A stretch of 62,000 nt of DNA, taken from assembly GCF_030272615.1 (NCBI RefSeq), contig NC_081406.1, forward strand, positions 463,726,072 to 463,788,071, read 5' to 3'. Under the pieces are notes generated by a model. It did not search any database, was not told the origin of the DNA, and saw only the letters and a program-made list of their open reading frames with translations. Below, one piece after another: positions 1 to 12,709 of this stretch; the first letter of the stretch is position 1; each line of letters begins with the position of its first letter. The position numbers were made by a program, and so were the translations under genes. The DNA is from Cryptomeria japonica (lineage: Eukaryota; Streptophyta; Pinopsida; Cupressales; Cupressaceae).

Positions 1-230
1 TTTCTTGAGAAGGCGGGGAAATGGTTGACATTTGTAAAAAGTTGTGCTATTAATGTTCATATGGCTAGTAGCTTTCCTTGAAGTCAATTATATTATTTTA
101 AAATTTTAAAGGGGTGGCATATCCATGATAGTTGCAAACTTAGAAATATAAACATCTATATATCATTGAGATATAATAAAGATCAAGATTTTTTTGATGT
201 TATACCAAAAATACATTTCTTGGAATTAAG

Positions 231-231
<1 letters not shown>
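1..231. other. AT-rich non-coding start of window
   Basis: No reading frame, repeat boundary or RNA gene is recognisable here. It is ordinary AT-rich sequence leading into a dinucleotide repeat. Confidence 0.4.
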
Positions 232-278
<47 letters not shown>

Positions 279-322
279 ACACACACTCACACACACACTC
301 ACACTCACACACATATATATAA
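232..322. repeat. (CA)n microsatellite with (TA) tail
   Basis: A nearly pure CA run of about 80 bp is interrupted by a few CT steps and ends in a short TA stretch. The apparent minus-strand frame of Cys/Val repeats across it is an artefact of the repeat. Confidence 0.95.
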
Positions 323-1031
323 GGATTCAAATATAAATTCAAGGACATGAGTGGTATTCTCTTATTTTCTATTTTCCCATTTGAAATATCGTCTAAATAA
401 ACTTCCACAATTTCTATGGAGCATGTCATGAAATGTAACTATCATTGCCCTCTGGTAATTAGCTCCCACATTTATCCAGCTAAAGGTGTCACTTGATAGA
501 AAAAGATACCTCAAGGGAATTATGAAAGACATTTTGTGTTGGTCTATAATAACAATTCAAATATGAATACAACTCAAAAAACTATCCACAAGTGATAGCA
601 TTTTATAACTAGGTACAAGATCAATAATTATGCCAATGTTGGAAGGATGAAAATCATCTTTTGGGCAAGATGCAATAACGTATTTGAAGGCTATACATAT
701 GCATATTCCTTTTATCTTTTTTGACATGAATTATAATGGATATCCATTCAAGATAGTCAATAGGGAGTATGAAGTTAACATGTAAAAGTTTTTGTAGTTC
801 TTCTTTGACTAGTAGGGCAATTTTAGGATGCATCTAATGTAGTTTTCCTTAATTGAAACTTAGCATTAAAAAAACCATGCATGGAGGTGAACCAAAATTG
901 AAGGGTCCCATCCAAACATGTTAGCATAGGACCAATAAAAATATATGAAATGTGCTTTGCAAAATTGATGACACTCTGTGTTCTTTTGGAGGATTTTAAG
1001 ATGTAAATATATAGATTATTTTTTATCCCCA
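323..1031. other. Unassigned AT-rich sequence
   Basis: No conserved protein motif in any frame and no visible repeat structure. The minus-strand frame covering 823-1275 runs across the boundary of the neighbouring solo LTR and through a poly-G tract, so it is not a gene. Confidence 0.4.
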
Positions 1032-1036
1032 AATTT

Positions 1037-2221
1037 GTATGAATACTAAGACGTGGTGGTGGGGGGGGGGGGTGAATTACTATGCCCAAAATTTTAACAA
1101 AACTCTTAAGTAAATTTACTGCAGACCAGTATAGTAGTTTAAACAATAAATCGATTAAAACACAAACAAGCCAAATAGCAAATAGAGAATTCACCCACAT
1201 AAGCACAATCACCATAACACAAGATATTTTGACGTGGAAACCCAAATGGGAAAAACCATGGTGAGTAAAACTCACAAGTCAACTATCTGCAGAATACTAA
1301 CCAGACCGGTTAAGGTCAGATTGGTTAAGGTCAGATCAGTTAAGGTCAGACTGGTTAAGGCCTTACAATTTTCTTCATCCGATCAAATCTTGTTAGGAAT
1401 GCAGATCTCTGTTAGGAGATAAGTCCTGTTAAAGACTACCTTGTTAAAGGATTTCAGATTCACAAATGTGAACCACCTTGTTAAAGGATTTACAAAAGGC
1501 TTGACTGGGCCTACCCGGTTAAGGATTTCAGACTTGTCAAAGAGATTAGTAATCAACAAGTGAATGATCTAGACAATAGCATAGAATGCTTGATTAGATC
1601 CTTGACAACTCTTTGCTAATGCATTGCAACATTACTTTAGTCCTCTATCCTTTTCATGTTCAATCTCTATCGCACGATGCTTCTATAACAACTCCACTTC
1701 TTCAACATACATAGACACATACATTCATTCCTATAAAAACCCTAGACATGATGTCCTTAAATAGGAAGTTGATTTCATGTCGGTCCAATGAGATTGGATT
1801 ACAATTTCCTAGGTTCAAAGCATCTAGACACATTTGGTAACACGACATAGAAGCATGGCCAAAGTGTCGGTGGATGATAACTCATCACACTCTACCATTT
1901 TACTTCTTAAGCACAATATACCAATAAACAAAGATTGGTAAACTGGAACATAGTGTTCCGATAAAAAATATTGACTGTCGCTAGGGGTCCTTGTTCCACT
2001 TGAGGTCTTCATATCGCTTGAGGTCTTTAGTCATGCTTTGACCAGAAAACATTTTCTGCAAAACATCGATAGTCTTCTACAAACAAAGACTATTCATTCA
2101 ATGGCATATAATACTAGTGTGAACAATACAACACATATTACCAGTGGAGATTAACTCATACATAAAATAAGTGTGTGTCCATCAACGACAATCACAACTA
2201 AACATCATCAAAATGCCAACA
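1037..2221 (-). mobile_element. Solo LTR of a copia-type element, with TSD
   Basis: On the minus strand this starts with TGTTGGCATTTTGATG, the same start as the copia-1 LTRs (TGTTGGCATTTGCATG). It carries the same ordered modules: repeated CTAACAAGG-like blocks (1285-1530), the GTGGTTTTTCCC / GGGTTTCCACG pair (1231-1262) and a poly-C tract on the sense strand (G run 1061-1072) close to its end. The flanks AATTT at 1032-1036 and 2222-2226 are identical, read as a 5-bp TSD; the left terminus appears to lack one T of the expected TG. No internal region adjoins it, so it is a solo LTR left by LTR-LTR recombination. The LTR identity is secure; the exact left end is good to about 1 bp. Confidence 0.75.
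1303..1360. repeat. 14-15 bp tandem repeat, four units, inside the solo LTR
   Basis: Four successive copies of a unit close to GGTTAAGGTCAGAT differ by one to three bases each. This is a local expansion of one of the repeated modules typical of this LTR family. Confidence 0.85.
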
Positions 2222-2226
2222 AATTT

Positions 2227-5200
2227 ATGTCATTTTTATTTTCAATCAAGATTGCTAAGTGATATTTTCATTGTGGAAGTGCTAGGGGAAGATTGGATTC
2301 CTCATGTAATAAGGCCTCTAAGAATTTTTCATCACTAAACAATGACGATGAACATTGTATTGTACTTGAATCAATTCAAGAATATCTTACTCATGTCAGC
2401 CTAATTTTTACAATTCATGTTTTCACATATATGTGTAGACATCTAGAATTGCCTTAACGCCCGTGAATGCCACTTTTACTAATTTTTCCTCTTAACTAAT
2501 TAAATAATTTAAAAAATCTTTAATTCATCCAACTTTATTTTCCTATTCTAAATTTAAAAATTAAAATTCCCCCTCTTCTCATAATTAAATAATTTTTAAT
2601 TATTTAATCATCTTATTTTATTGTAATATTAATTGGATATTTTTATTATTTAATTAACCCCCTCATCCCATTTAATTAAATAATCTATAATCAAATATCT
2701 CTTCCTATCAATTTCTCACAATCAAACAATTATTCGAAATTATTTAGTTTACCGATTTATTTAATTGTCCATCCCATTTCAAAAATCAATTTCTTCCAAA
2801 ATAGATAAAATATTTATTTTAATTATTTCTCCTACAACGTATGTTTAAAATGGCTAATTATTCCCTCCCATTAACTACCACCGACTTCCACTTCAATTCA
2901 TAATCACCTTTTTTTGATTGAGCCAATTAATCTACCTCACTCCCAATCAATTCAGATAATAGCCTAGTCATCTATCCCAATATATCAATCAAGCCAATTG
3001 GCTAATCAGTCAGTCTGACTCACATGGGAAATCAACTCTCAATCAAATTGTCTCAACAATCCTCAACCATTGATAATTTCGTTGCTATTTTAATGTGAAT
3101 TGTTGATCAATATCATGAAATCTATAAAAGAAAACCTAATTATAATTCATCAATAATCATAGTCTTCAAATTTTTTTGTTATCATGTTGTAGGAAAAGTT
3201 TGACGATTTTGAGAGCCATCACATACAACACAAAAAGAAGGAGAGCAATGGAAGTCTCTTTCATGAATTTGACATTGGGTTTACTTTGTTATTGATTTTT
3301 ATTTTTTACTCTTACATTGATCGCGATTGAGAATTTAGTAGTTGATTTGAGTTTGTGGTTTCTCGTTTGATCTATTACATGTTTCACATTTTACATTCGT
3401 TACATTTGATGAACCTGATGTGAAATCATGCATTAATTAAATCTATTTTGTGGGTTTTTAAATCTTTCAAGTTGCAAGTTCTATGTGCTGCATTGATGGA
3501 ATCTTCACTACATTTGCTTTAATTGGTAATGCAATTGCAGGTTACTATGCCACATTCACATAAAATAGTGACATGTAGACAAAGGAAATTGTCACACACA
3601 CATAAATTCACAATGGGGTGACCCCACAATACTTGGTTACACTTTTTGGTACATCTTGATTTTTGTTGAAATCATACATTTTTTAAGAAAATATAGTGAT
3701 TTAAGCTAGAAGAGGTTCCATTTGAAATAATTAATTGAGGAGAGTTAGATCAAAGGCTCTTAGATCAAAATTTCTTGGATAGAGTCTCTCTACTTCTAAA
3801 TCATACTCGCAATGGAGTCTCCTTCACAACTATCAAAATGTTGATTAAAACCCACCTTTACATTAGGTTTTCGGGGTCAAATGAATTCATTTAAAAGTTT
3901 TGAGTTTTAAAGTATTTAGTCCTTATTATAAGCTTTCCAAATAGTATAATTTTTAATATATTTAATTTCATTAATATATTTATGTTTTATTTCTTATGAA
4001 TTTAGGTTTTTCATCAAAAATTAAGGATGTGTTTCACGCATGTGGAGAATTTGAAAAATAGAAAATAAAAATTGTACAAAAATATATTTTCCCTATGTAT
4101 TGATATCCTCATTTCACCACAAAAAGAAGAAGCTAATTCAAATGCATAAAAAAAGAGTTATGCATTACAAAATATGCATCTGTCCAAATCACAATTACTC
4201 TATCTTCAAAAATTAACTTAAAAAATTTATGTAACAAAAAATTATAAAAAAATGTCCATTCACTAGATATCAGTGTGACAATTTCATATTTCAAAAGGCA
4301 AGTGGGAGCATTGGAGAAAGGTATTAACATCCATCACAAGACAAACTACATAGGATTAATCGTCACAAACCCTATTTTTCCATTATTATTTAATTAAGAA
4401 AATAATGTTTATTTTTCAAATGAAATTGAAATGAAATAGAACTATTAATGAAATAAGAAAGGATATCGAATGTACTGATATGATTTAAATACAATTGAAT
4501 GATCAGTAATAATTTTTATTGTAAATTGGAATCGCCATTGCTAATGAGCGATTGAGAAGAAAGTGAATGCAGGAACATGTGAACAATGATGAAGGCGAGA
4601 ACAGGGTTCAGGTAGAGTTGCCTTAGCTCTTGTATTTCGTTAGGATAGATGGAATCTCTCACACACCACATTAGGATTTATATTTGCATCTTGAAAAGAT
4701 GGATTTTTTAAATGACCTTATTTGAGTGTTTGTTCAATTTGAAATGATGAATTTGGAATGAGAAGTAGATTGATTTAAATGTTTATACATGTGCATTAAT
4801 TGCATGATGTGAGTAGTGTTTGAACTAAATCTAAGTTGTGTGAGTGATTGTGAAATATTATGCTTTATTGTTAAAAGAGATAAAATGTGTAGATGATTCG
4901 AAAAGGAATATCGACCCTAGGTTTTATGTTCTCTTTAGATATGTATAAATGTATGAAAAAAATTTACTTATGAGTTTACTTTTGTAAATTGGACAATGGT
5001 ATAAAATATATATGTATATGAGAAATTTATTTAACCATATACATGTATATCTATATACTTATAAATATCCAATTATCGTGAAATTTGATTTCGTCAAGAA
5101 TTTTGTTTATACATATACGTATTCATTCGAGATTCAAAATATATATACATTATATGTGTATATGAATTCTAATAATAATGCAATCATGAACTTGTAGATA

Positions 5201-5399
5201 TGTATGTAACTATTGTATATGTAAATAGATTTATGAAATTAAATTATTTAATGAAAATCCGATATATATATTTAATTATAGAAAAAGGGTTTATTAAAGA
5301 ACATGTTATCAAATTTAATATTACATATATATATATAATATAAAAAGAACTAAAAGTAAAAGTAAAACAAATTATAAAAAAATAATAGCAAACGATAGT
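2227..5399. other. AT-rich, weakly LTR-like, no gene
   Basis: About 3.2 kb with no credible coding frame. The part from 2460 to 3250 has repeated TTAATTAAATAATTT-like stretches and a TATA-like box (TCTATAAAAG near 3121), resembling in style the probable gypsy LTR at 47399-48138. I see no paired LTR, primer-binding site or TSD, so the resemblance is only suggestive. Confidence 0.3.
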
Positions 5400-5430
5400 G
5401 GTGGCGGGTTAGTTGTTTAAACAAATTAAA

Positions 5431-5469
5431 GGGAGGGGTCGGTATTACCACCGACCACCCCTCCTCCCA
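5431..5469. repeat. Imperfect GC-rich inverted repeat
   Basis: The left arm GGGAGGGGTCGGT pairs with a right arm that begins ACCGACC and continues into CCCCTCC, with a short AT loop and a 2-base bulge. It stands out against the AT-rich surroundings. Confidence 0.7.
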
Positions 5470-5715
5470 TTTAAATTAAAACTCCACCACGTTGCAAGAA
5501 ACCTCTCCCAAATGCTAAGACCTACTCCACGTTGCAACAAACACCGACTATGTAGAAAGTGACACCAAGATGTAGGATAAATGCAAGGCATGCATATTAT
5601 AGAAGGAGTCGACGTTGCAAAAAGGGACTTAGACAACGGTTTGCAGATTTTAAACAATATTAAAACCAACCACTCCTTTTTAATTAAATAAAACATGTGG
5701 CATGCATTAATGGTA

Positions 5716-5736
5716 ACGTGGGTTACCAACCCACGT
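5716..5736. repeat. Perfect 9-bp hairpin with CACGT ends
   Basis: ACGTGGGTT (5716-5724) and AACCCACGT (5728-5736) are exact reverse complements around the 3-base loop ACC. The arms contain ACGTG/CACGT cores resembling plant G-box or ABRE half sites; a role is not shown. Confidence 0.7.
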
Positions 5737-6700
5737 AAATCCTCCAATGTCCATCTTAATCAATGTGAATAGTAAGAAGTTAATTTAGCTAAACCTTGCA
5801 TGTCGATACTAGTCGACTTGGCAGGAAGTAGAAGCCACAAAGACTTGGAAATTACTTACAAAAGGATTGGTATTAATGGCGACTCAGAGAAAATAGCGAG
5901 TTAAGAGAAGGTAGTTGTTGGGTTGGTAACGACTATGCATGGAAACAAACACGTAGAGTTTAAGATGATCGGACCTTGCAAACACGATGTATTTGAAGAG
6001 ATGTCAAACTCATTGAATTTGAATGAGAAGAGTTGGTTGCTGCAATTACTACTAATTCATAGTTGACTTGGCATCATGAGTACTTAGAAACCTTTTGCAA
6101 CGACATGTGCAGTTGGTGTCACGAAGTAGATAATGGATAACTTTACATGGTGAATACATAGGTGTTCAAATAAGATTAGGATTGTTATGATACAATTAGA
6201 TCATAAGTGGTGTCACTTAGAATCAATCCACCTCTAGGAGAGATAGCCCGAAAGTAGGAAAGGAAGGTAGACAACAACACTATATATAGACCATTGAGTT
6301 GGAAGAGATGGGGAGGGAGATGGAAGAGGAAAAAGGAGGAGATGCAACTAAGGATTAGAGAATGGAAGGAAGAAGAGAAAAGTAGTAGAGATTTAGATGT
6401 CTTTTACGATCAAGTCATAATCATCTCAGATTTAGAGTCAAATTTTAGAGTAAAGTTTAGAAATAAAAGAGATAGAAAAGAGTGATAGGAAGGTTGGAGT
6501 TAGTAGAAGAATTGACAGATGGAGAGAGACAAAGAGTTTGTGAACCATCTTGAAAGAGAGTAGGCAAATGTGAAGAGGGAAGCAAGTTCATCACCTCAAG
6601 CCAGTAACAAGAGCATAAGGAGGTAGGATCTACCTTAATTCTTTGGTCATTATGCAAGGGTAGTGAGTGAGTCATGAAGTTATATATAATTATTTACTAG

Positions 6701-9700
6701 AATAAAGTTTGATTGAGACAAGCCATGATTAGAACAAAATTGTGTGAACTCTCTTTTGAATAGCCTTATAGATAAATGTATTATGAGGTACATATGATTA
6801 AATAACTATGAAGATGCATGGAAAATGCTAAAGAGTGATAGGAATTGTATCATAGGTTGCTTTAGATATTCTCTAAAGGATGATCTAGTTTTTGACTTAT
6901 GCATTATTCTAATGGAAGAGATAGAATCATGAAAGGAATCATTGTTAATTGTTCAAAAATTACGTTCATGTAAATATAGATACAATAGTGAAATACTTTC
7001 TTAAGTTTGTTGATAAACTTAGTGAAACTCTCATAGATCACCCAATCCTCTAGAAATTAAGTAAGAGGATAGAGAGAGAAACTTTGAGATTGAACCACGA
7101 AGAAGATGAAATAATAGGATAACGACTTATTAAATAATGAAGTTATTTTGATATCACAAGGAAAGACTTACACTTGGAATTTTGCATGAAAAGTAAAGAT
7201 GGTTATCGAGTGTCTCATTTAAAAAGCCTTATAGATAGGCATTTATGAACTTGTATCATATTAGATTGTCGATATGGTAAATTAGTGAAGTCGGTGTGTT
7301 AAGTTTTAAATCATAAAAAGTCACATATTAGTATTAAACTAAATATGATGTTTTGAGAAAAGTGGTAAATAAACCACGACACTTGGAAAGATAGAGAGAG
7401 TTTAGATGAGATAAACTTAGAATTCTAAACCATAAGAAATGGAATGCATGTTAATGATTATGCTATGTTTTGATAATTGAATAAAAGAATGTGTACTCAT
7501 TTTATTCAATTTATATGTAAGATACATACATGTGATACACCTTCTTAATATTTTTAATCTTGTCTTTAAAATTGCTTGAAAGATAGAAGGAAAAGAATGT
7601 TTTCTTTTAAATGTATATTTGATTATCCATAAAATATTGTTTCCTGTCAGATAGGATTGATTGTAATAAAATATTTGCTCTATCAATTTCCATTCAAACA
7701 GAAGATTGTCTTCTTAGCATAGTATTTTATCTTGCAAGAAATAGGAAGCTAGAATTGAAAGGTGAAAGATTGTCTTCTGTATGAATTTGTTCTAGATTAT
7801 GTGAACAAAGCTAGATAAGCTTGTGTTTGTGGAAAGTTACCTTCTAGGACGGGTGCCGAATGTGGATTATAGAGAGAATAGTTGCTTTTCCAACTATTTA
7901 TTTTTGTTGTGCATGGAATCATACTTGGCTGAGTAATCAAATTGAATTAACCATTGAAATAATGGAATTATTTTATTTTATCCTCTCTACCATATCCTAG
8001 ATTAATAATGAATGCTAGTTTCTTAAAAGAGTTAGAAAAATGAAAATGCTTGTATCATCTAGGCACGCGCCAGATTCCATCTTGCCTTTAAAATTTCTTT
8101 TGCTAAGCAATTCCTGTAGGGTCGGGTATTCTTGATTGATCAAGAATTCCGGGGAAGTGTAAGCTTCAAGGTTGGGCAGAAAAAGCGCCTGAATCTTGTT
8201 CTTGTCTTCATGCTAAAGATTCCATTGGTGATAGCTTGGGTTGCTGATCAATGGACGCATCTCACCCTTTACTTTGTATTATTTCGTTATTGAACTTGCG
8301 ACAACTTGAAATGCGTAAGTACTGTATGATAGAAATACTACTTTTATCGATTTTTTTGAATAAAGAATATTTATCTTTTATAGAAATTTCATGTTTATTA
8401 CGATCTAAATGGAATGATCAAATGAAGCTATGGATGGAAAAATGGAATGAAATAGATTTATTAATTGATTTATGAGTTTATTTAAGAATAAAGAGTATTT
8501 TGGCTATTATTTGAAGTTAGCTCAATTTACGTCTTTACATTACTTTTGTTACATGTAGTTGAAAATGCCCTTGCAGGTCCGTGTATACAAAAAATTGAAA
8601 GTTTAGAAAAGGATTATGAATTATTTGATAGATTGCCTCAAAGAAATAATTTCTCAACCCCTTGATTGTAGGGGATTAACAAAATAGATTTGTTGAAAAG
8701 GCTTTAGAAACTTGCAACCCAAATTAAATGGCAGGTGTGAAGTCAGAGTCTATATTATAAAAAAAATAGATAAAATGTCATTATAGGGGCGTAACATCTT
8801 CAAACATGAGGCCAATGGGGATAAATATTAAAATGGTCTAATATATTCTTAAAACTAAGCTTATGATGAAGGTCTTGAAACCTAAACATGAATTAAGCTT
8901 TGTCTCTTAATAATAAAGTTTTGATGTGTTCCTTAAAATTTTAATTTCTATGCATCAATGATTAATATCTTACCTTAGTCCTAAATTATGAAACAATATG
9001 TTCATATCCAAGTCAATTGTTTGACTTTGATGTATTACATATTATACACATTAATGTTCATGAGTAAATATTAAAATACTAGGAATTGCTTTGAAGATAA
9101 AATATAACTTAATTACATGTGAGCACTATAGATCCAAACTCAACAGAAGGTCCGTATTATCTAGCTATTAAACATAACATTTATAGCTTGTAAACCAAAT
9201 AATATGAAATTTTATACAAGATTATAAAGATGACGCATTTTTAAATTATCTACCAAATGACCACATAACAATCTCTAGGGCCTATTAGTATTAGTCTCAA
9301 ATCTTAATACCATTTTTGCATAGATTTGGCCAACAAATCTACTCTAGATCAAATTCTTATCAACTATTGAATTCGTTTTATGCCTTGTATTTTTCATACA
9401 TTATAGAGAGTTGGCTATTATAAATAGTATGTTCTATACATGCTAATCAAATTCCTTCTACATGACCTTATCTATTGAATTAATTAGACTTTTGTTTACG
9501 TATATAGAGACCTCCAACATCTCTAATGGGGCCAAGCACAAGTTGATAGTTGAAGCACCTAAAAAGTCAATAGCTATCATTCTCCACTCGTATAATAGCC
9601 ATTATTTGGTATTTATAAATCTACTATGATATCAATAGTGACCACAAGAGTGACCATGTATGTCCAGTCTCCATTAATGAGGGGCTTTAAAACATAATGA

Positions 9701-10280
9701 GGCATCATGGTTAATTATTTCTTAGTTCTTCTTTCTACCATGAAATACCTAGGGTACTAATAAAAATATACCCTTTTTATTGTCTAATGTGCTTTAGTAG
9801 AAAAAAAATATATAAAAACTACTAAAATCAAAATTATAAGCACCTAATGATTCCAACTATTGGATTTGACCATATAACTTCTTGATTATGGGGTACTACC
9901 CAAGAAAATACCTTAATAGTGCCATCACTAGATCATGTATTCTCTTTTTATTATAGATAAATCTTCAAGGTGATCAACACCGTTGGTGTAAAAATAGGGA
10001 TATTATTAAACATGCATTCGTAAAAATAAACCCAAAAATTTAAATGAAAAAAAAATCGAACCCAAATTAGATCATACTTTCATTATTCAGATAAGAAATT
10101 TCCATATACAATAACTTTTATCATTCAGGTAAGATATTTCAATAGACAATTACTTGTTTTGTCAAAGTAAGAATATTGTTGACCTTTACAATAAATGTGT
10201 GGTTTTGTATTCACAATTATACTAAGTTCATTCAACATTATAATTGTGGGATATTACTATACAGGTTATCTTGTTTTATA
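6701..10280. other. Unassigned AT-rich sequence
   Basis: About 3.6 kb without a recognisable gene. A conceptual plus-strand frame at roughly 8095-8270 reads as a basic, partly hydrophobic segment but matches no family I know and contains a stop. The stretch at 8765-8830 has a diverged relative at 12280-12350. Confidence 0.35.
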
Positions 10281-10320
10281 TATGTGTAGAGTGATATTTA
10301 TATGTGTAGAGTGATATTTA
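10281..10320 (+). repeat. 20-bp tandem duplication
   Basis: Two exact adjacent copies of a 20-bp unit starting TATGTGTAGAG. Confidence 0.95.
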
Positions 10321-10544
10321 TATAGTTTTATAGTATTTTATTTCAATGCTTTGTTTGTATCATTTTAGCATATGATTTGATTATTTTTATGTATTTATTA
10401 ATTTAAAATTTAGTTGATTAGAATAGTATATTTTATTTTCTTGTTTAGAATCATGTTATTTCTTACTTGAATAGCTTATTCATCGTCAATAAAATTATAC
10501 AGAGGATTTCTACATACAATCTTCATTATTTTGGACAAGTTCCC

Positions 10545-10748
10545 TTTGTGATCTTGTATCTCCATTTTGTATCGCATTCTTAATTTTTTCTGATCCTTGA
10601 GGGATCTAGGCTAGACTGGAGGTTTTCTTCCCTCCATTTTTTCCTACTGATGCCCACACCGAATGGAGGTGAAAATTTAATTCTATCTATTTTTAAAAAA
10701 TTAATAAAATTCTTTGGCCTCGACCTTTTATCAATCAAAAAAAAAAAA
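10545..10748 (+). mobile_element. Probable LINE 3' end with poly-A tail
   Basis: A short stretch includes GAGGGATCTAGGC and ACCGAATGGAGG and ends in an AATAAA-like element, CCTTTTATCAATC and a 12-base A run (10737-10748). This resembles the 3' UTR and tail of a plant non-LTR retrotransposon. No reverse transcriptase lies upstream, so the copy would be heavily 5'-truncated. The call rests on general appearance; a retrocopied transcript tail is an alternative. Confidence 0.4.
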
Positions 10749-12612
10749 TACAAATTTTCATATTTCAAATCTAATAATTCTCAGATCCAACCATTACTCA
10801 CTTATATGAATGCCAAATTTTAATTTCATATATCGAGTGTGTACATATTTTAAAATTTCATCCTAAGACATTTTCACATTATTCAAGAATGTTTTGATAG
10901 AACATTGAAAAAATTCTTCTCTTTATTTGCATATGCATGTCACTCAATCACATCATAAATCAATCTAAAGTTAACTTTCTTCTATCAATTATCATCCATT
11001 ATCAAGCTAACACTTAAAGGTACATTCTAGTACAAAACTTCAATTGGCTTACATTTGCAATATTAGGCACTTGATATAGTGATGTTAATTTTCCTATTGG
11101 TGTAAGGGCATGCCTTTGGAAAGTAAAATTCTACAATTTATGAAGTTTTGTAAGTAAGCTTTAGATTGTGTGTGGAAGAGGTAAGATCATGCAATGGCAT
11201 AAATAGTGCCACGAGTTCTTCATGATTGATAAAACCACATTGTTTGCACATAATAGCAAAAAGATAGAGCACAAATGATTATAGTCAATGTAATGTCCAC
11301 ATGATAGTTGTGCATGACTGATAGATGACAATCAAACAAGATCAATAATTAATTTTGGATGTCATTAGATGATCTAACCAATATTACCTATAACATTTTT
11401 AAGATTAGCAATGTATGTTGTGTCTTTAGGGCATTAGATAAAGTTTATAACTTTTAATGTTCGAGCTTACTACATTGGTAATAAAATTTGGGTTTTAGCC
11501 ACTAAATTATTTTATAATACCTTTTTGAGCCTAAGAAACTATGCAATATCTCATTATAAAATTTAATAAGTATTAATTTTGTGTATATAGTCAAGGTCTT
11601 CTCATTGTCCTTACAATAGGTGTTGAACCTAAATATTCATATAATCAAGATTGGATATGTATATATTTTATCTATAAATGTCTATTCATTGTTATTTGAG
11701 TTATTGAAAAGCATTGTTCTCATACCATCTCCTTGTTGAACACACCACAGCAATGAGAGGGGAGAGGGGAAGGGTAGAAGTGGGGGGGGGGATTAGTCTA
11801 GACCTAAAAATTTATATAATTTCTAATCTTAAATTAAAGTTCAAGTCACAACTATATAAAATTACCGCAATAATAAATCATGAAAGCACAAAACACAACA
11901 AACACATGAGCACAAGATTTAAAACAATCCTTGGAGTAATTTTTTGGCACATCACTTGGAAGGAAATTTCCAAACAATCCTTATAGGTTGCAAGTTAATG
12001 CAATTTGGTAATTTTATGTAATAATGGCTACCATAAGAATAATTGGGAGAATAAAAATGGGGGTCATCCAATGGTGCTTGAGGGCCTTGAGACATTTCAT
12101 GGGCTTGATTAGGAGTTGCATGAACTATATCATCAAGTGAAGATTAGATGACTAATTCACATGATTTGATAATGAATACAAATATGCAAGCCATTAGATC
12201 AAAGCAAGGTCAATGGCCACCATTCTCTTTGCTAAATTTATATTATAAAATTATAGAAAATAACAAAAAGGAGCTTATATAAGATAAATATCATCATAGG
12301 GGCATAACATCCTAAGAAAAGTGCATGTCCTAGGGGGATAGAGGCAAAATAATAATGAAAATGTTGAATTGACAAATGTTACCCCAAATATGAAACCCTT
12401 GGCATGAAATATCACACAAGCCTTGTTGTAGATTGGGTGAATTCACACAACATGTTAGTGCATGATTTCATCAGGGAGAAACACAATGTAGTCGAACATG
12501 ATTTTTGTAACAAAGTTGTATTCTTGAATGCTTTTCTCCTTGAATGCATACTTGAACTTGAATTGCTTGATTATTCTTGGTTGAACTTGGTTTTAGAGAC
12601 TTAGAGTTTGAA
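10749..12612. other. AT-rich sequence with an isolated LTR-like poly-G tract
   Basis: No gene. A run of 10 G at 11782-11791 followed by GATTAGTC resembles the poly-G/TGAATCA signature at the end of the minus-strand copia LTRs in this window, so part of 11755-12000 may be a diverged LTR remnant. I could not see the other LTR modules. Confidence 0.3.

Positions 12613-12613
<1 letters not shown>

Positions 12614-12707
<94 letters not shown>
12614..12707 (+). repeat. Compound (GT)n(GA)n microsatellite
   Basis: About 39 bp of GT repeats pass directly into about 55 bp of GA repeats. Confidence 0.97.

Positions 12708-12709
<2 letters not shown>

Larger units (their letters stand above)
5400..6700 (+). 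other. Possible degraded LTR with TATA box and GA-rich leader
   Basis: A TATATATA box at 6281-6288 is followed by a strongly purine-rich stretch (about 6290-6560), an arrangement seen in plant LTR promoters and leaders. Two hairpins lie upstream. No second copy, TSD, primer-binding site or polyprotein is present, so calling this an LTR is inference. Short frames here show no known motif. Confidence 0.25.

Noticed and set aside
823-1275. 150-codon minus-strand frame with a proline run
   Set aside because: Spans the boundary of the solo LTR and reads through the poly-G tract (giving the Pro run); no family features.
8095-8270. Possible host-gene exon (basic, hydrophobic conceptual peptide)
   Set aside because: Contains a stop, lacks recognisable motifs and splice context, and I could not match it to any family.
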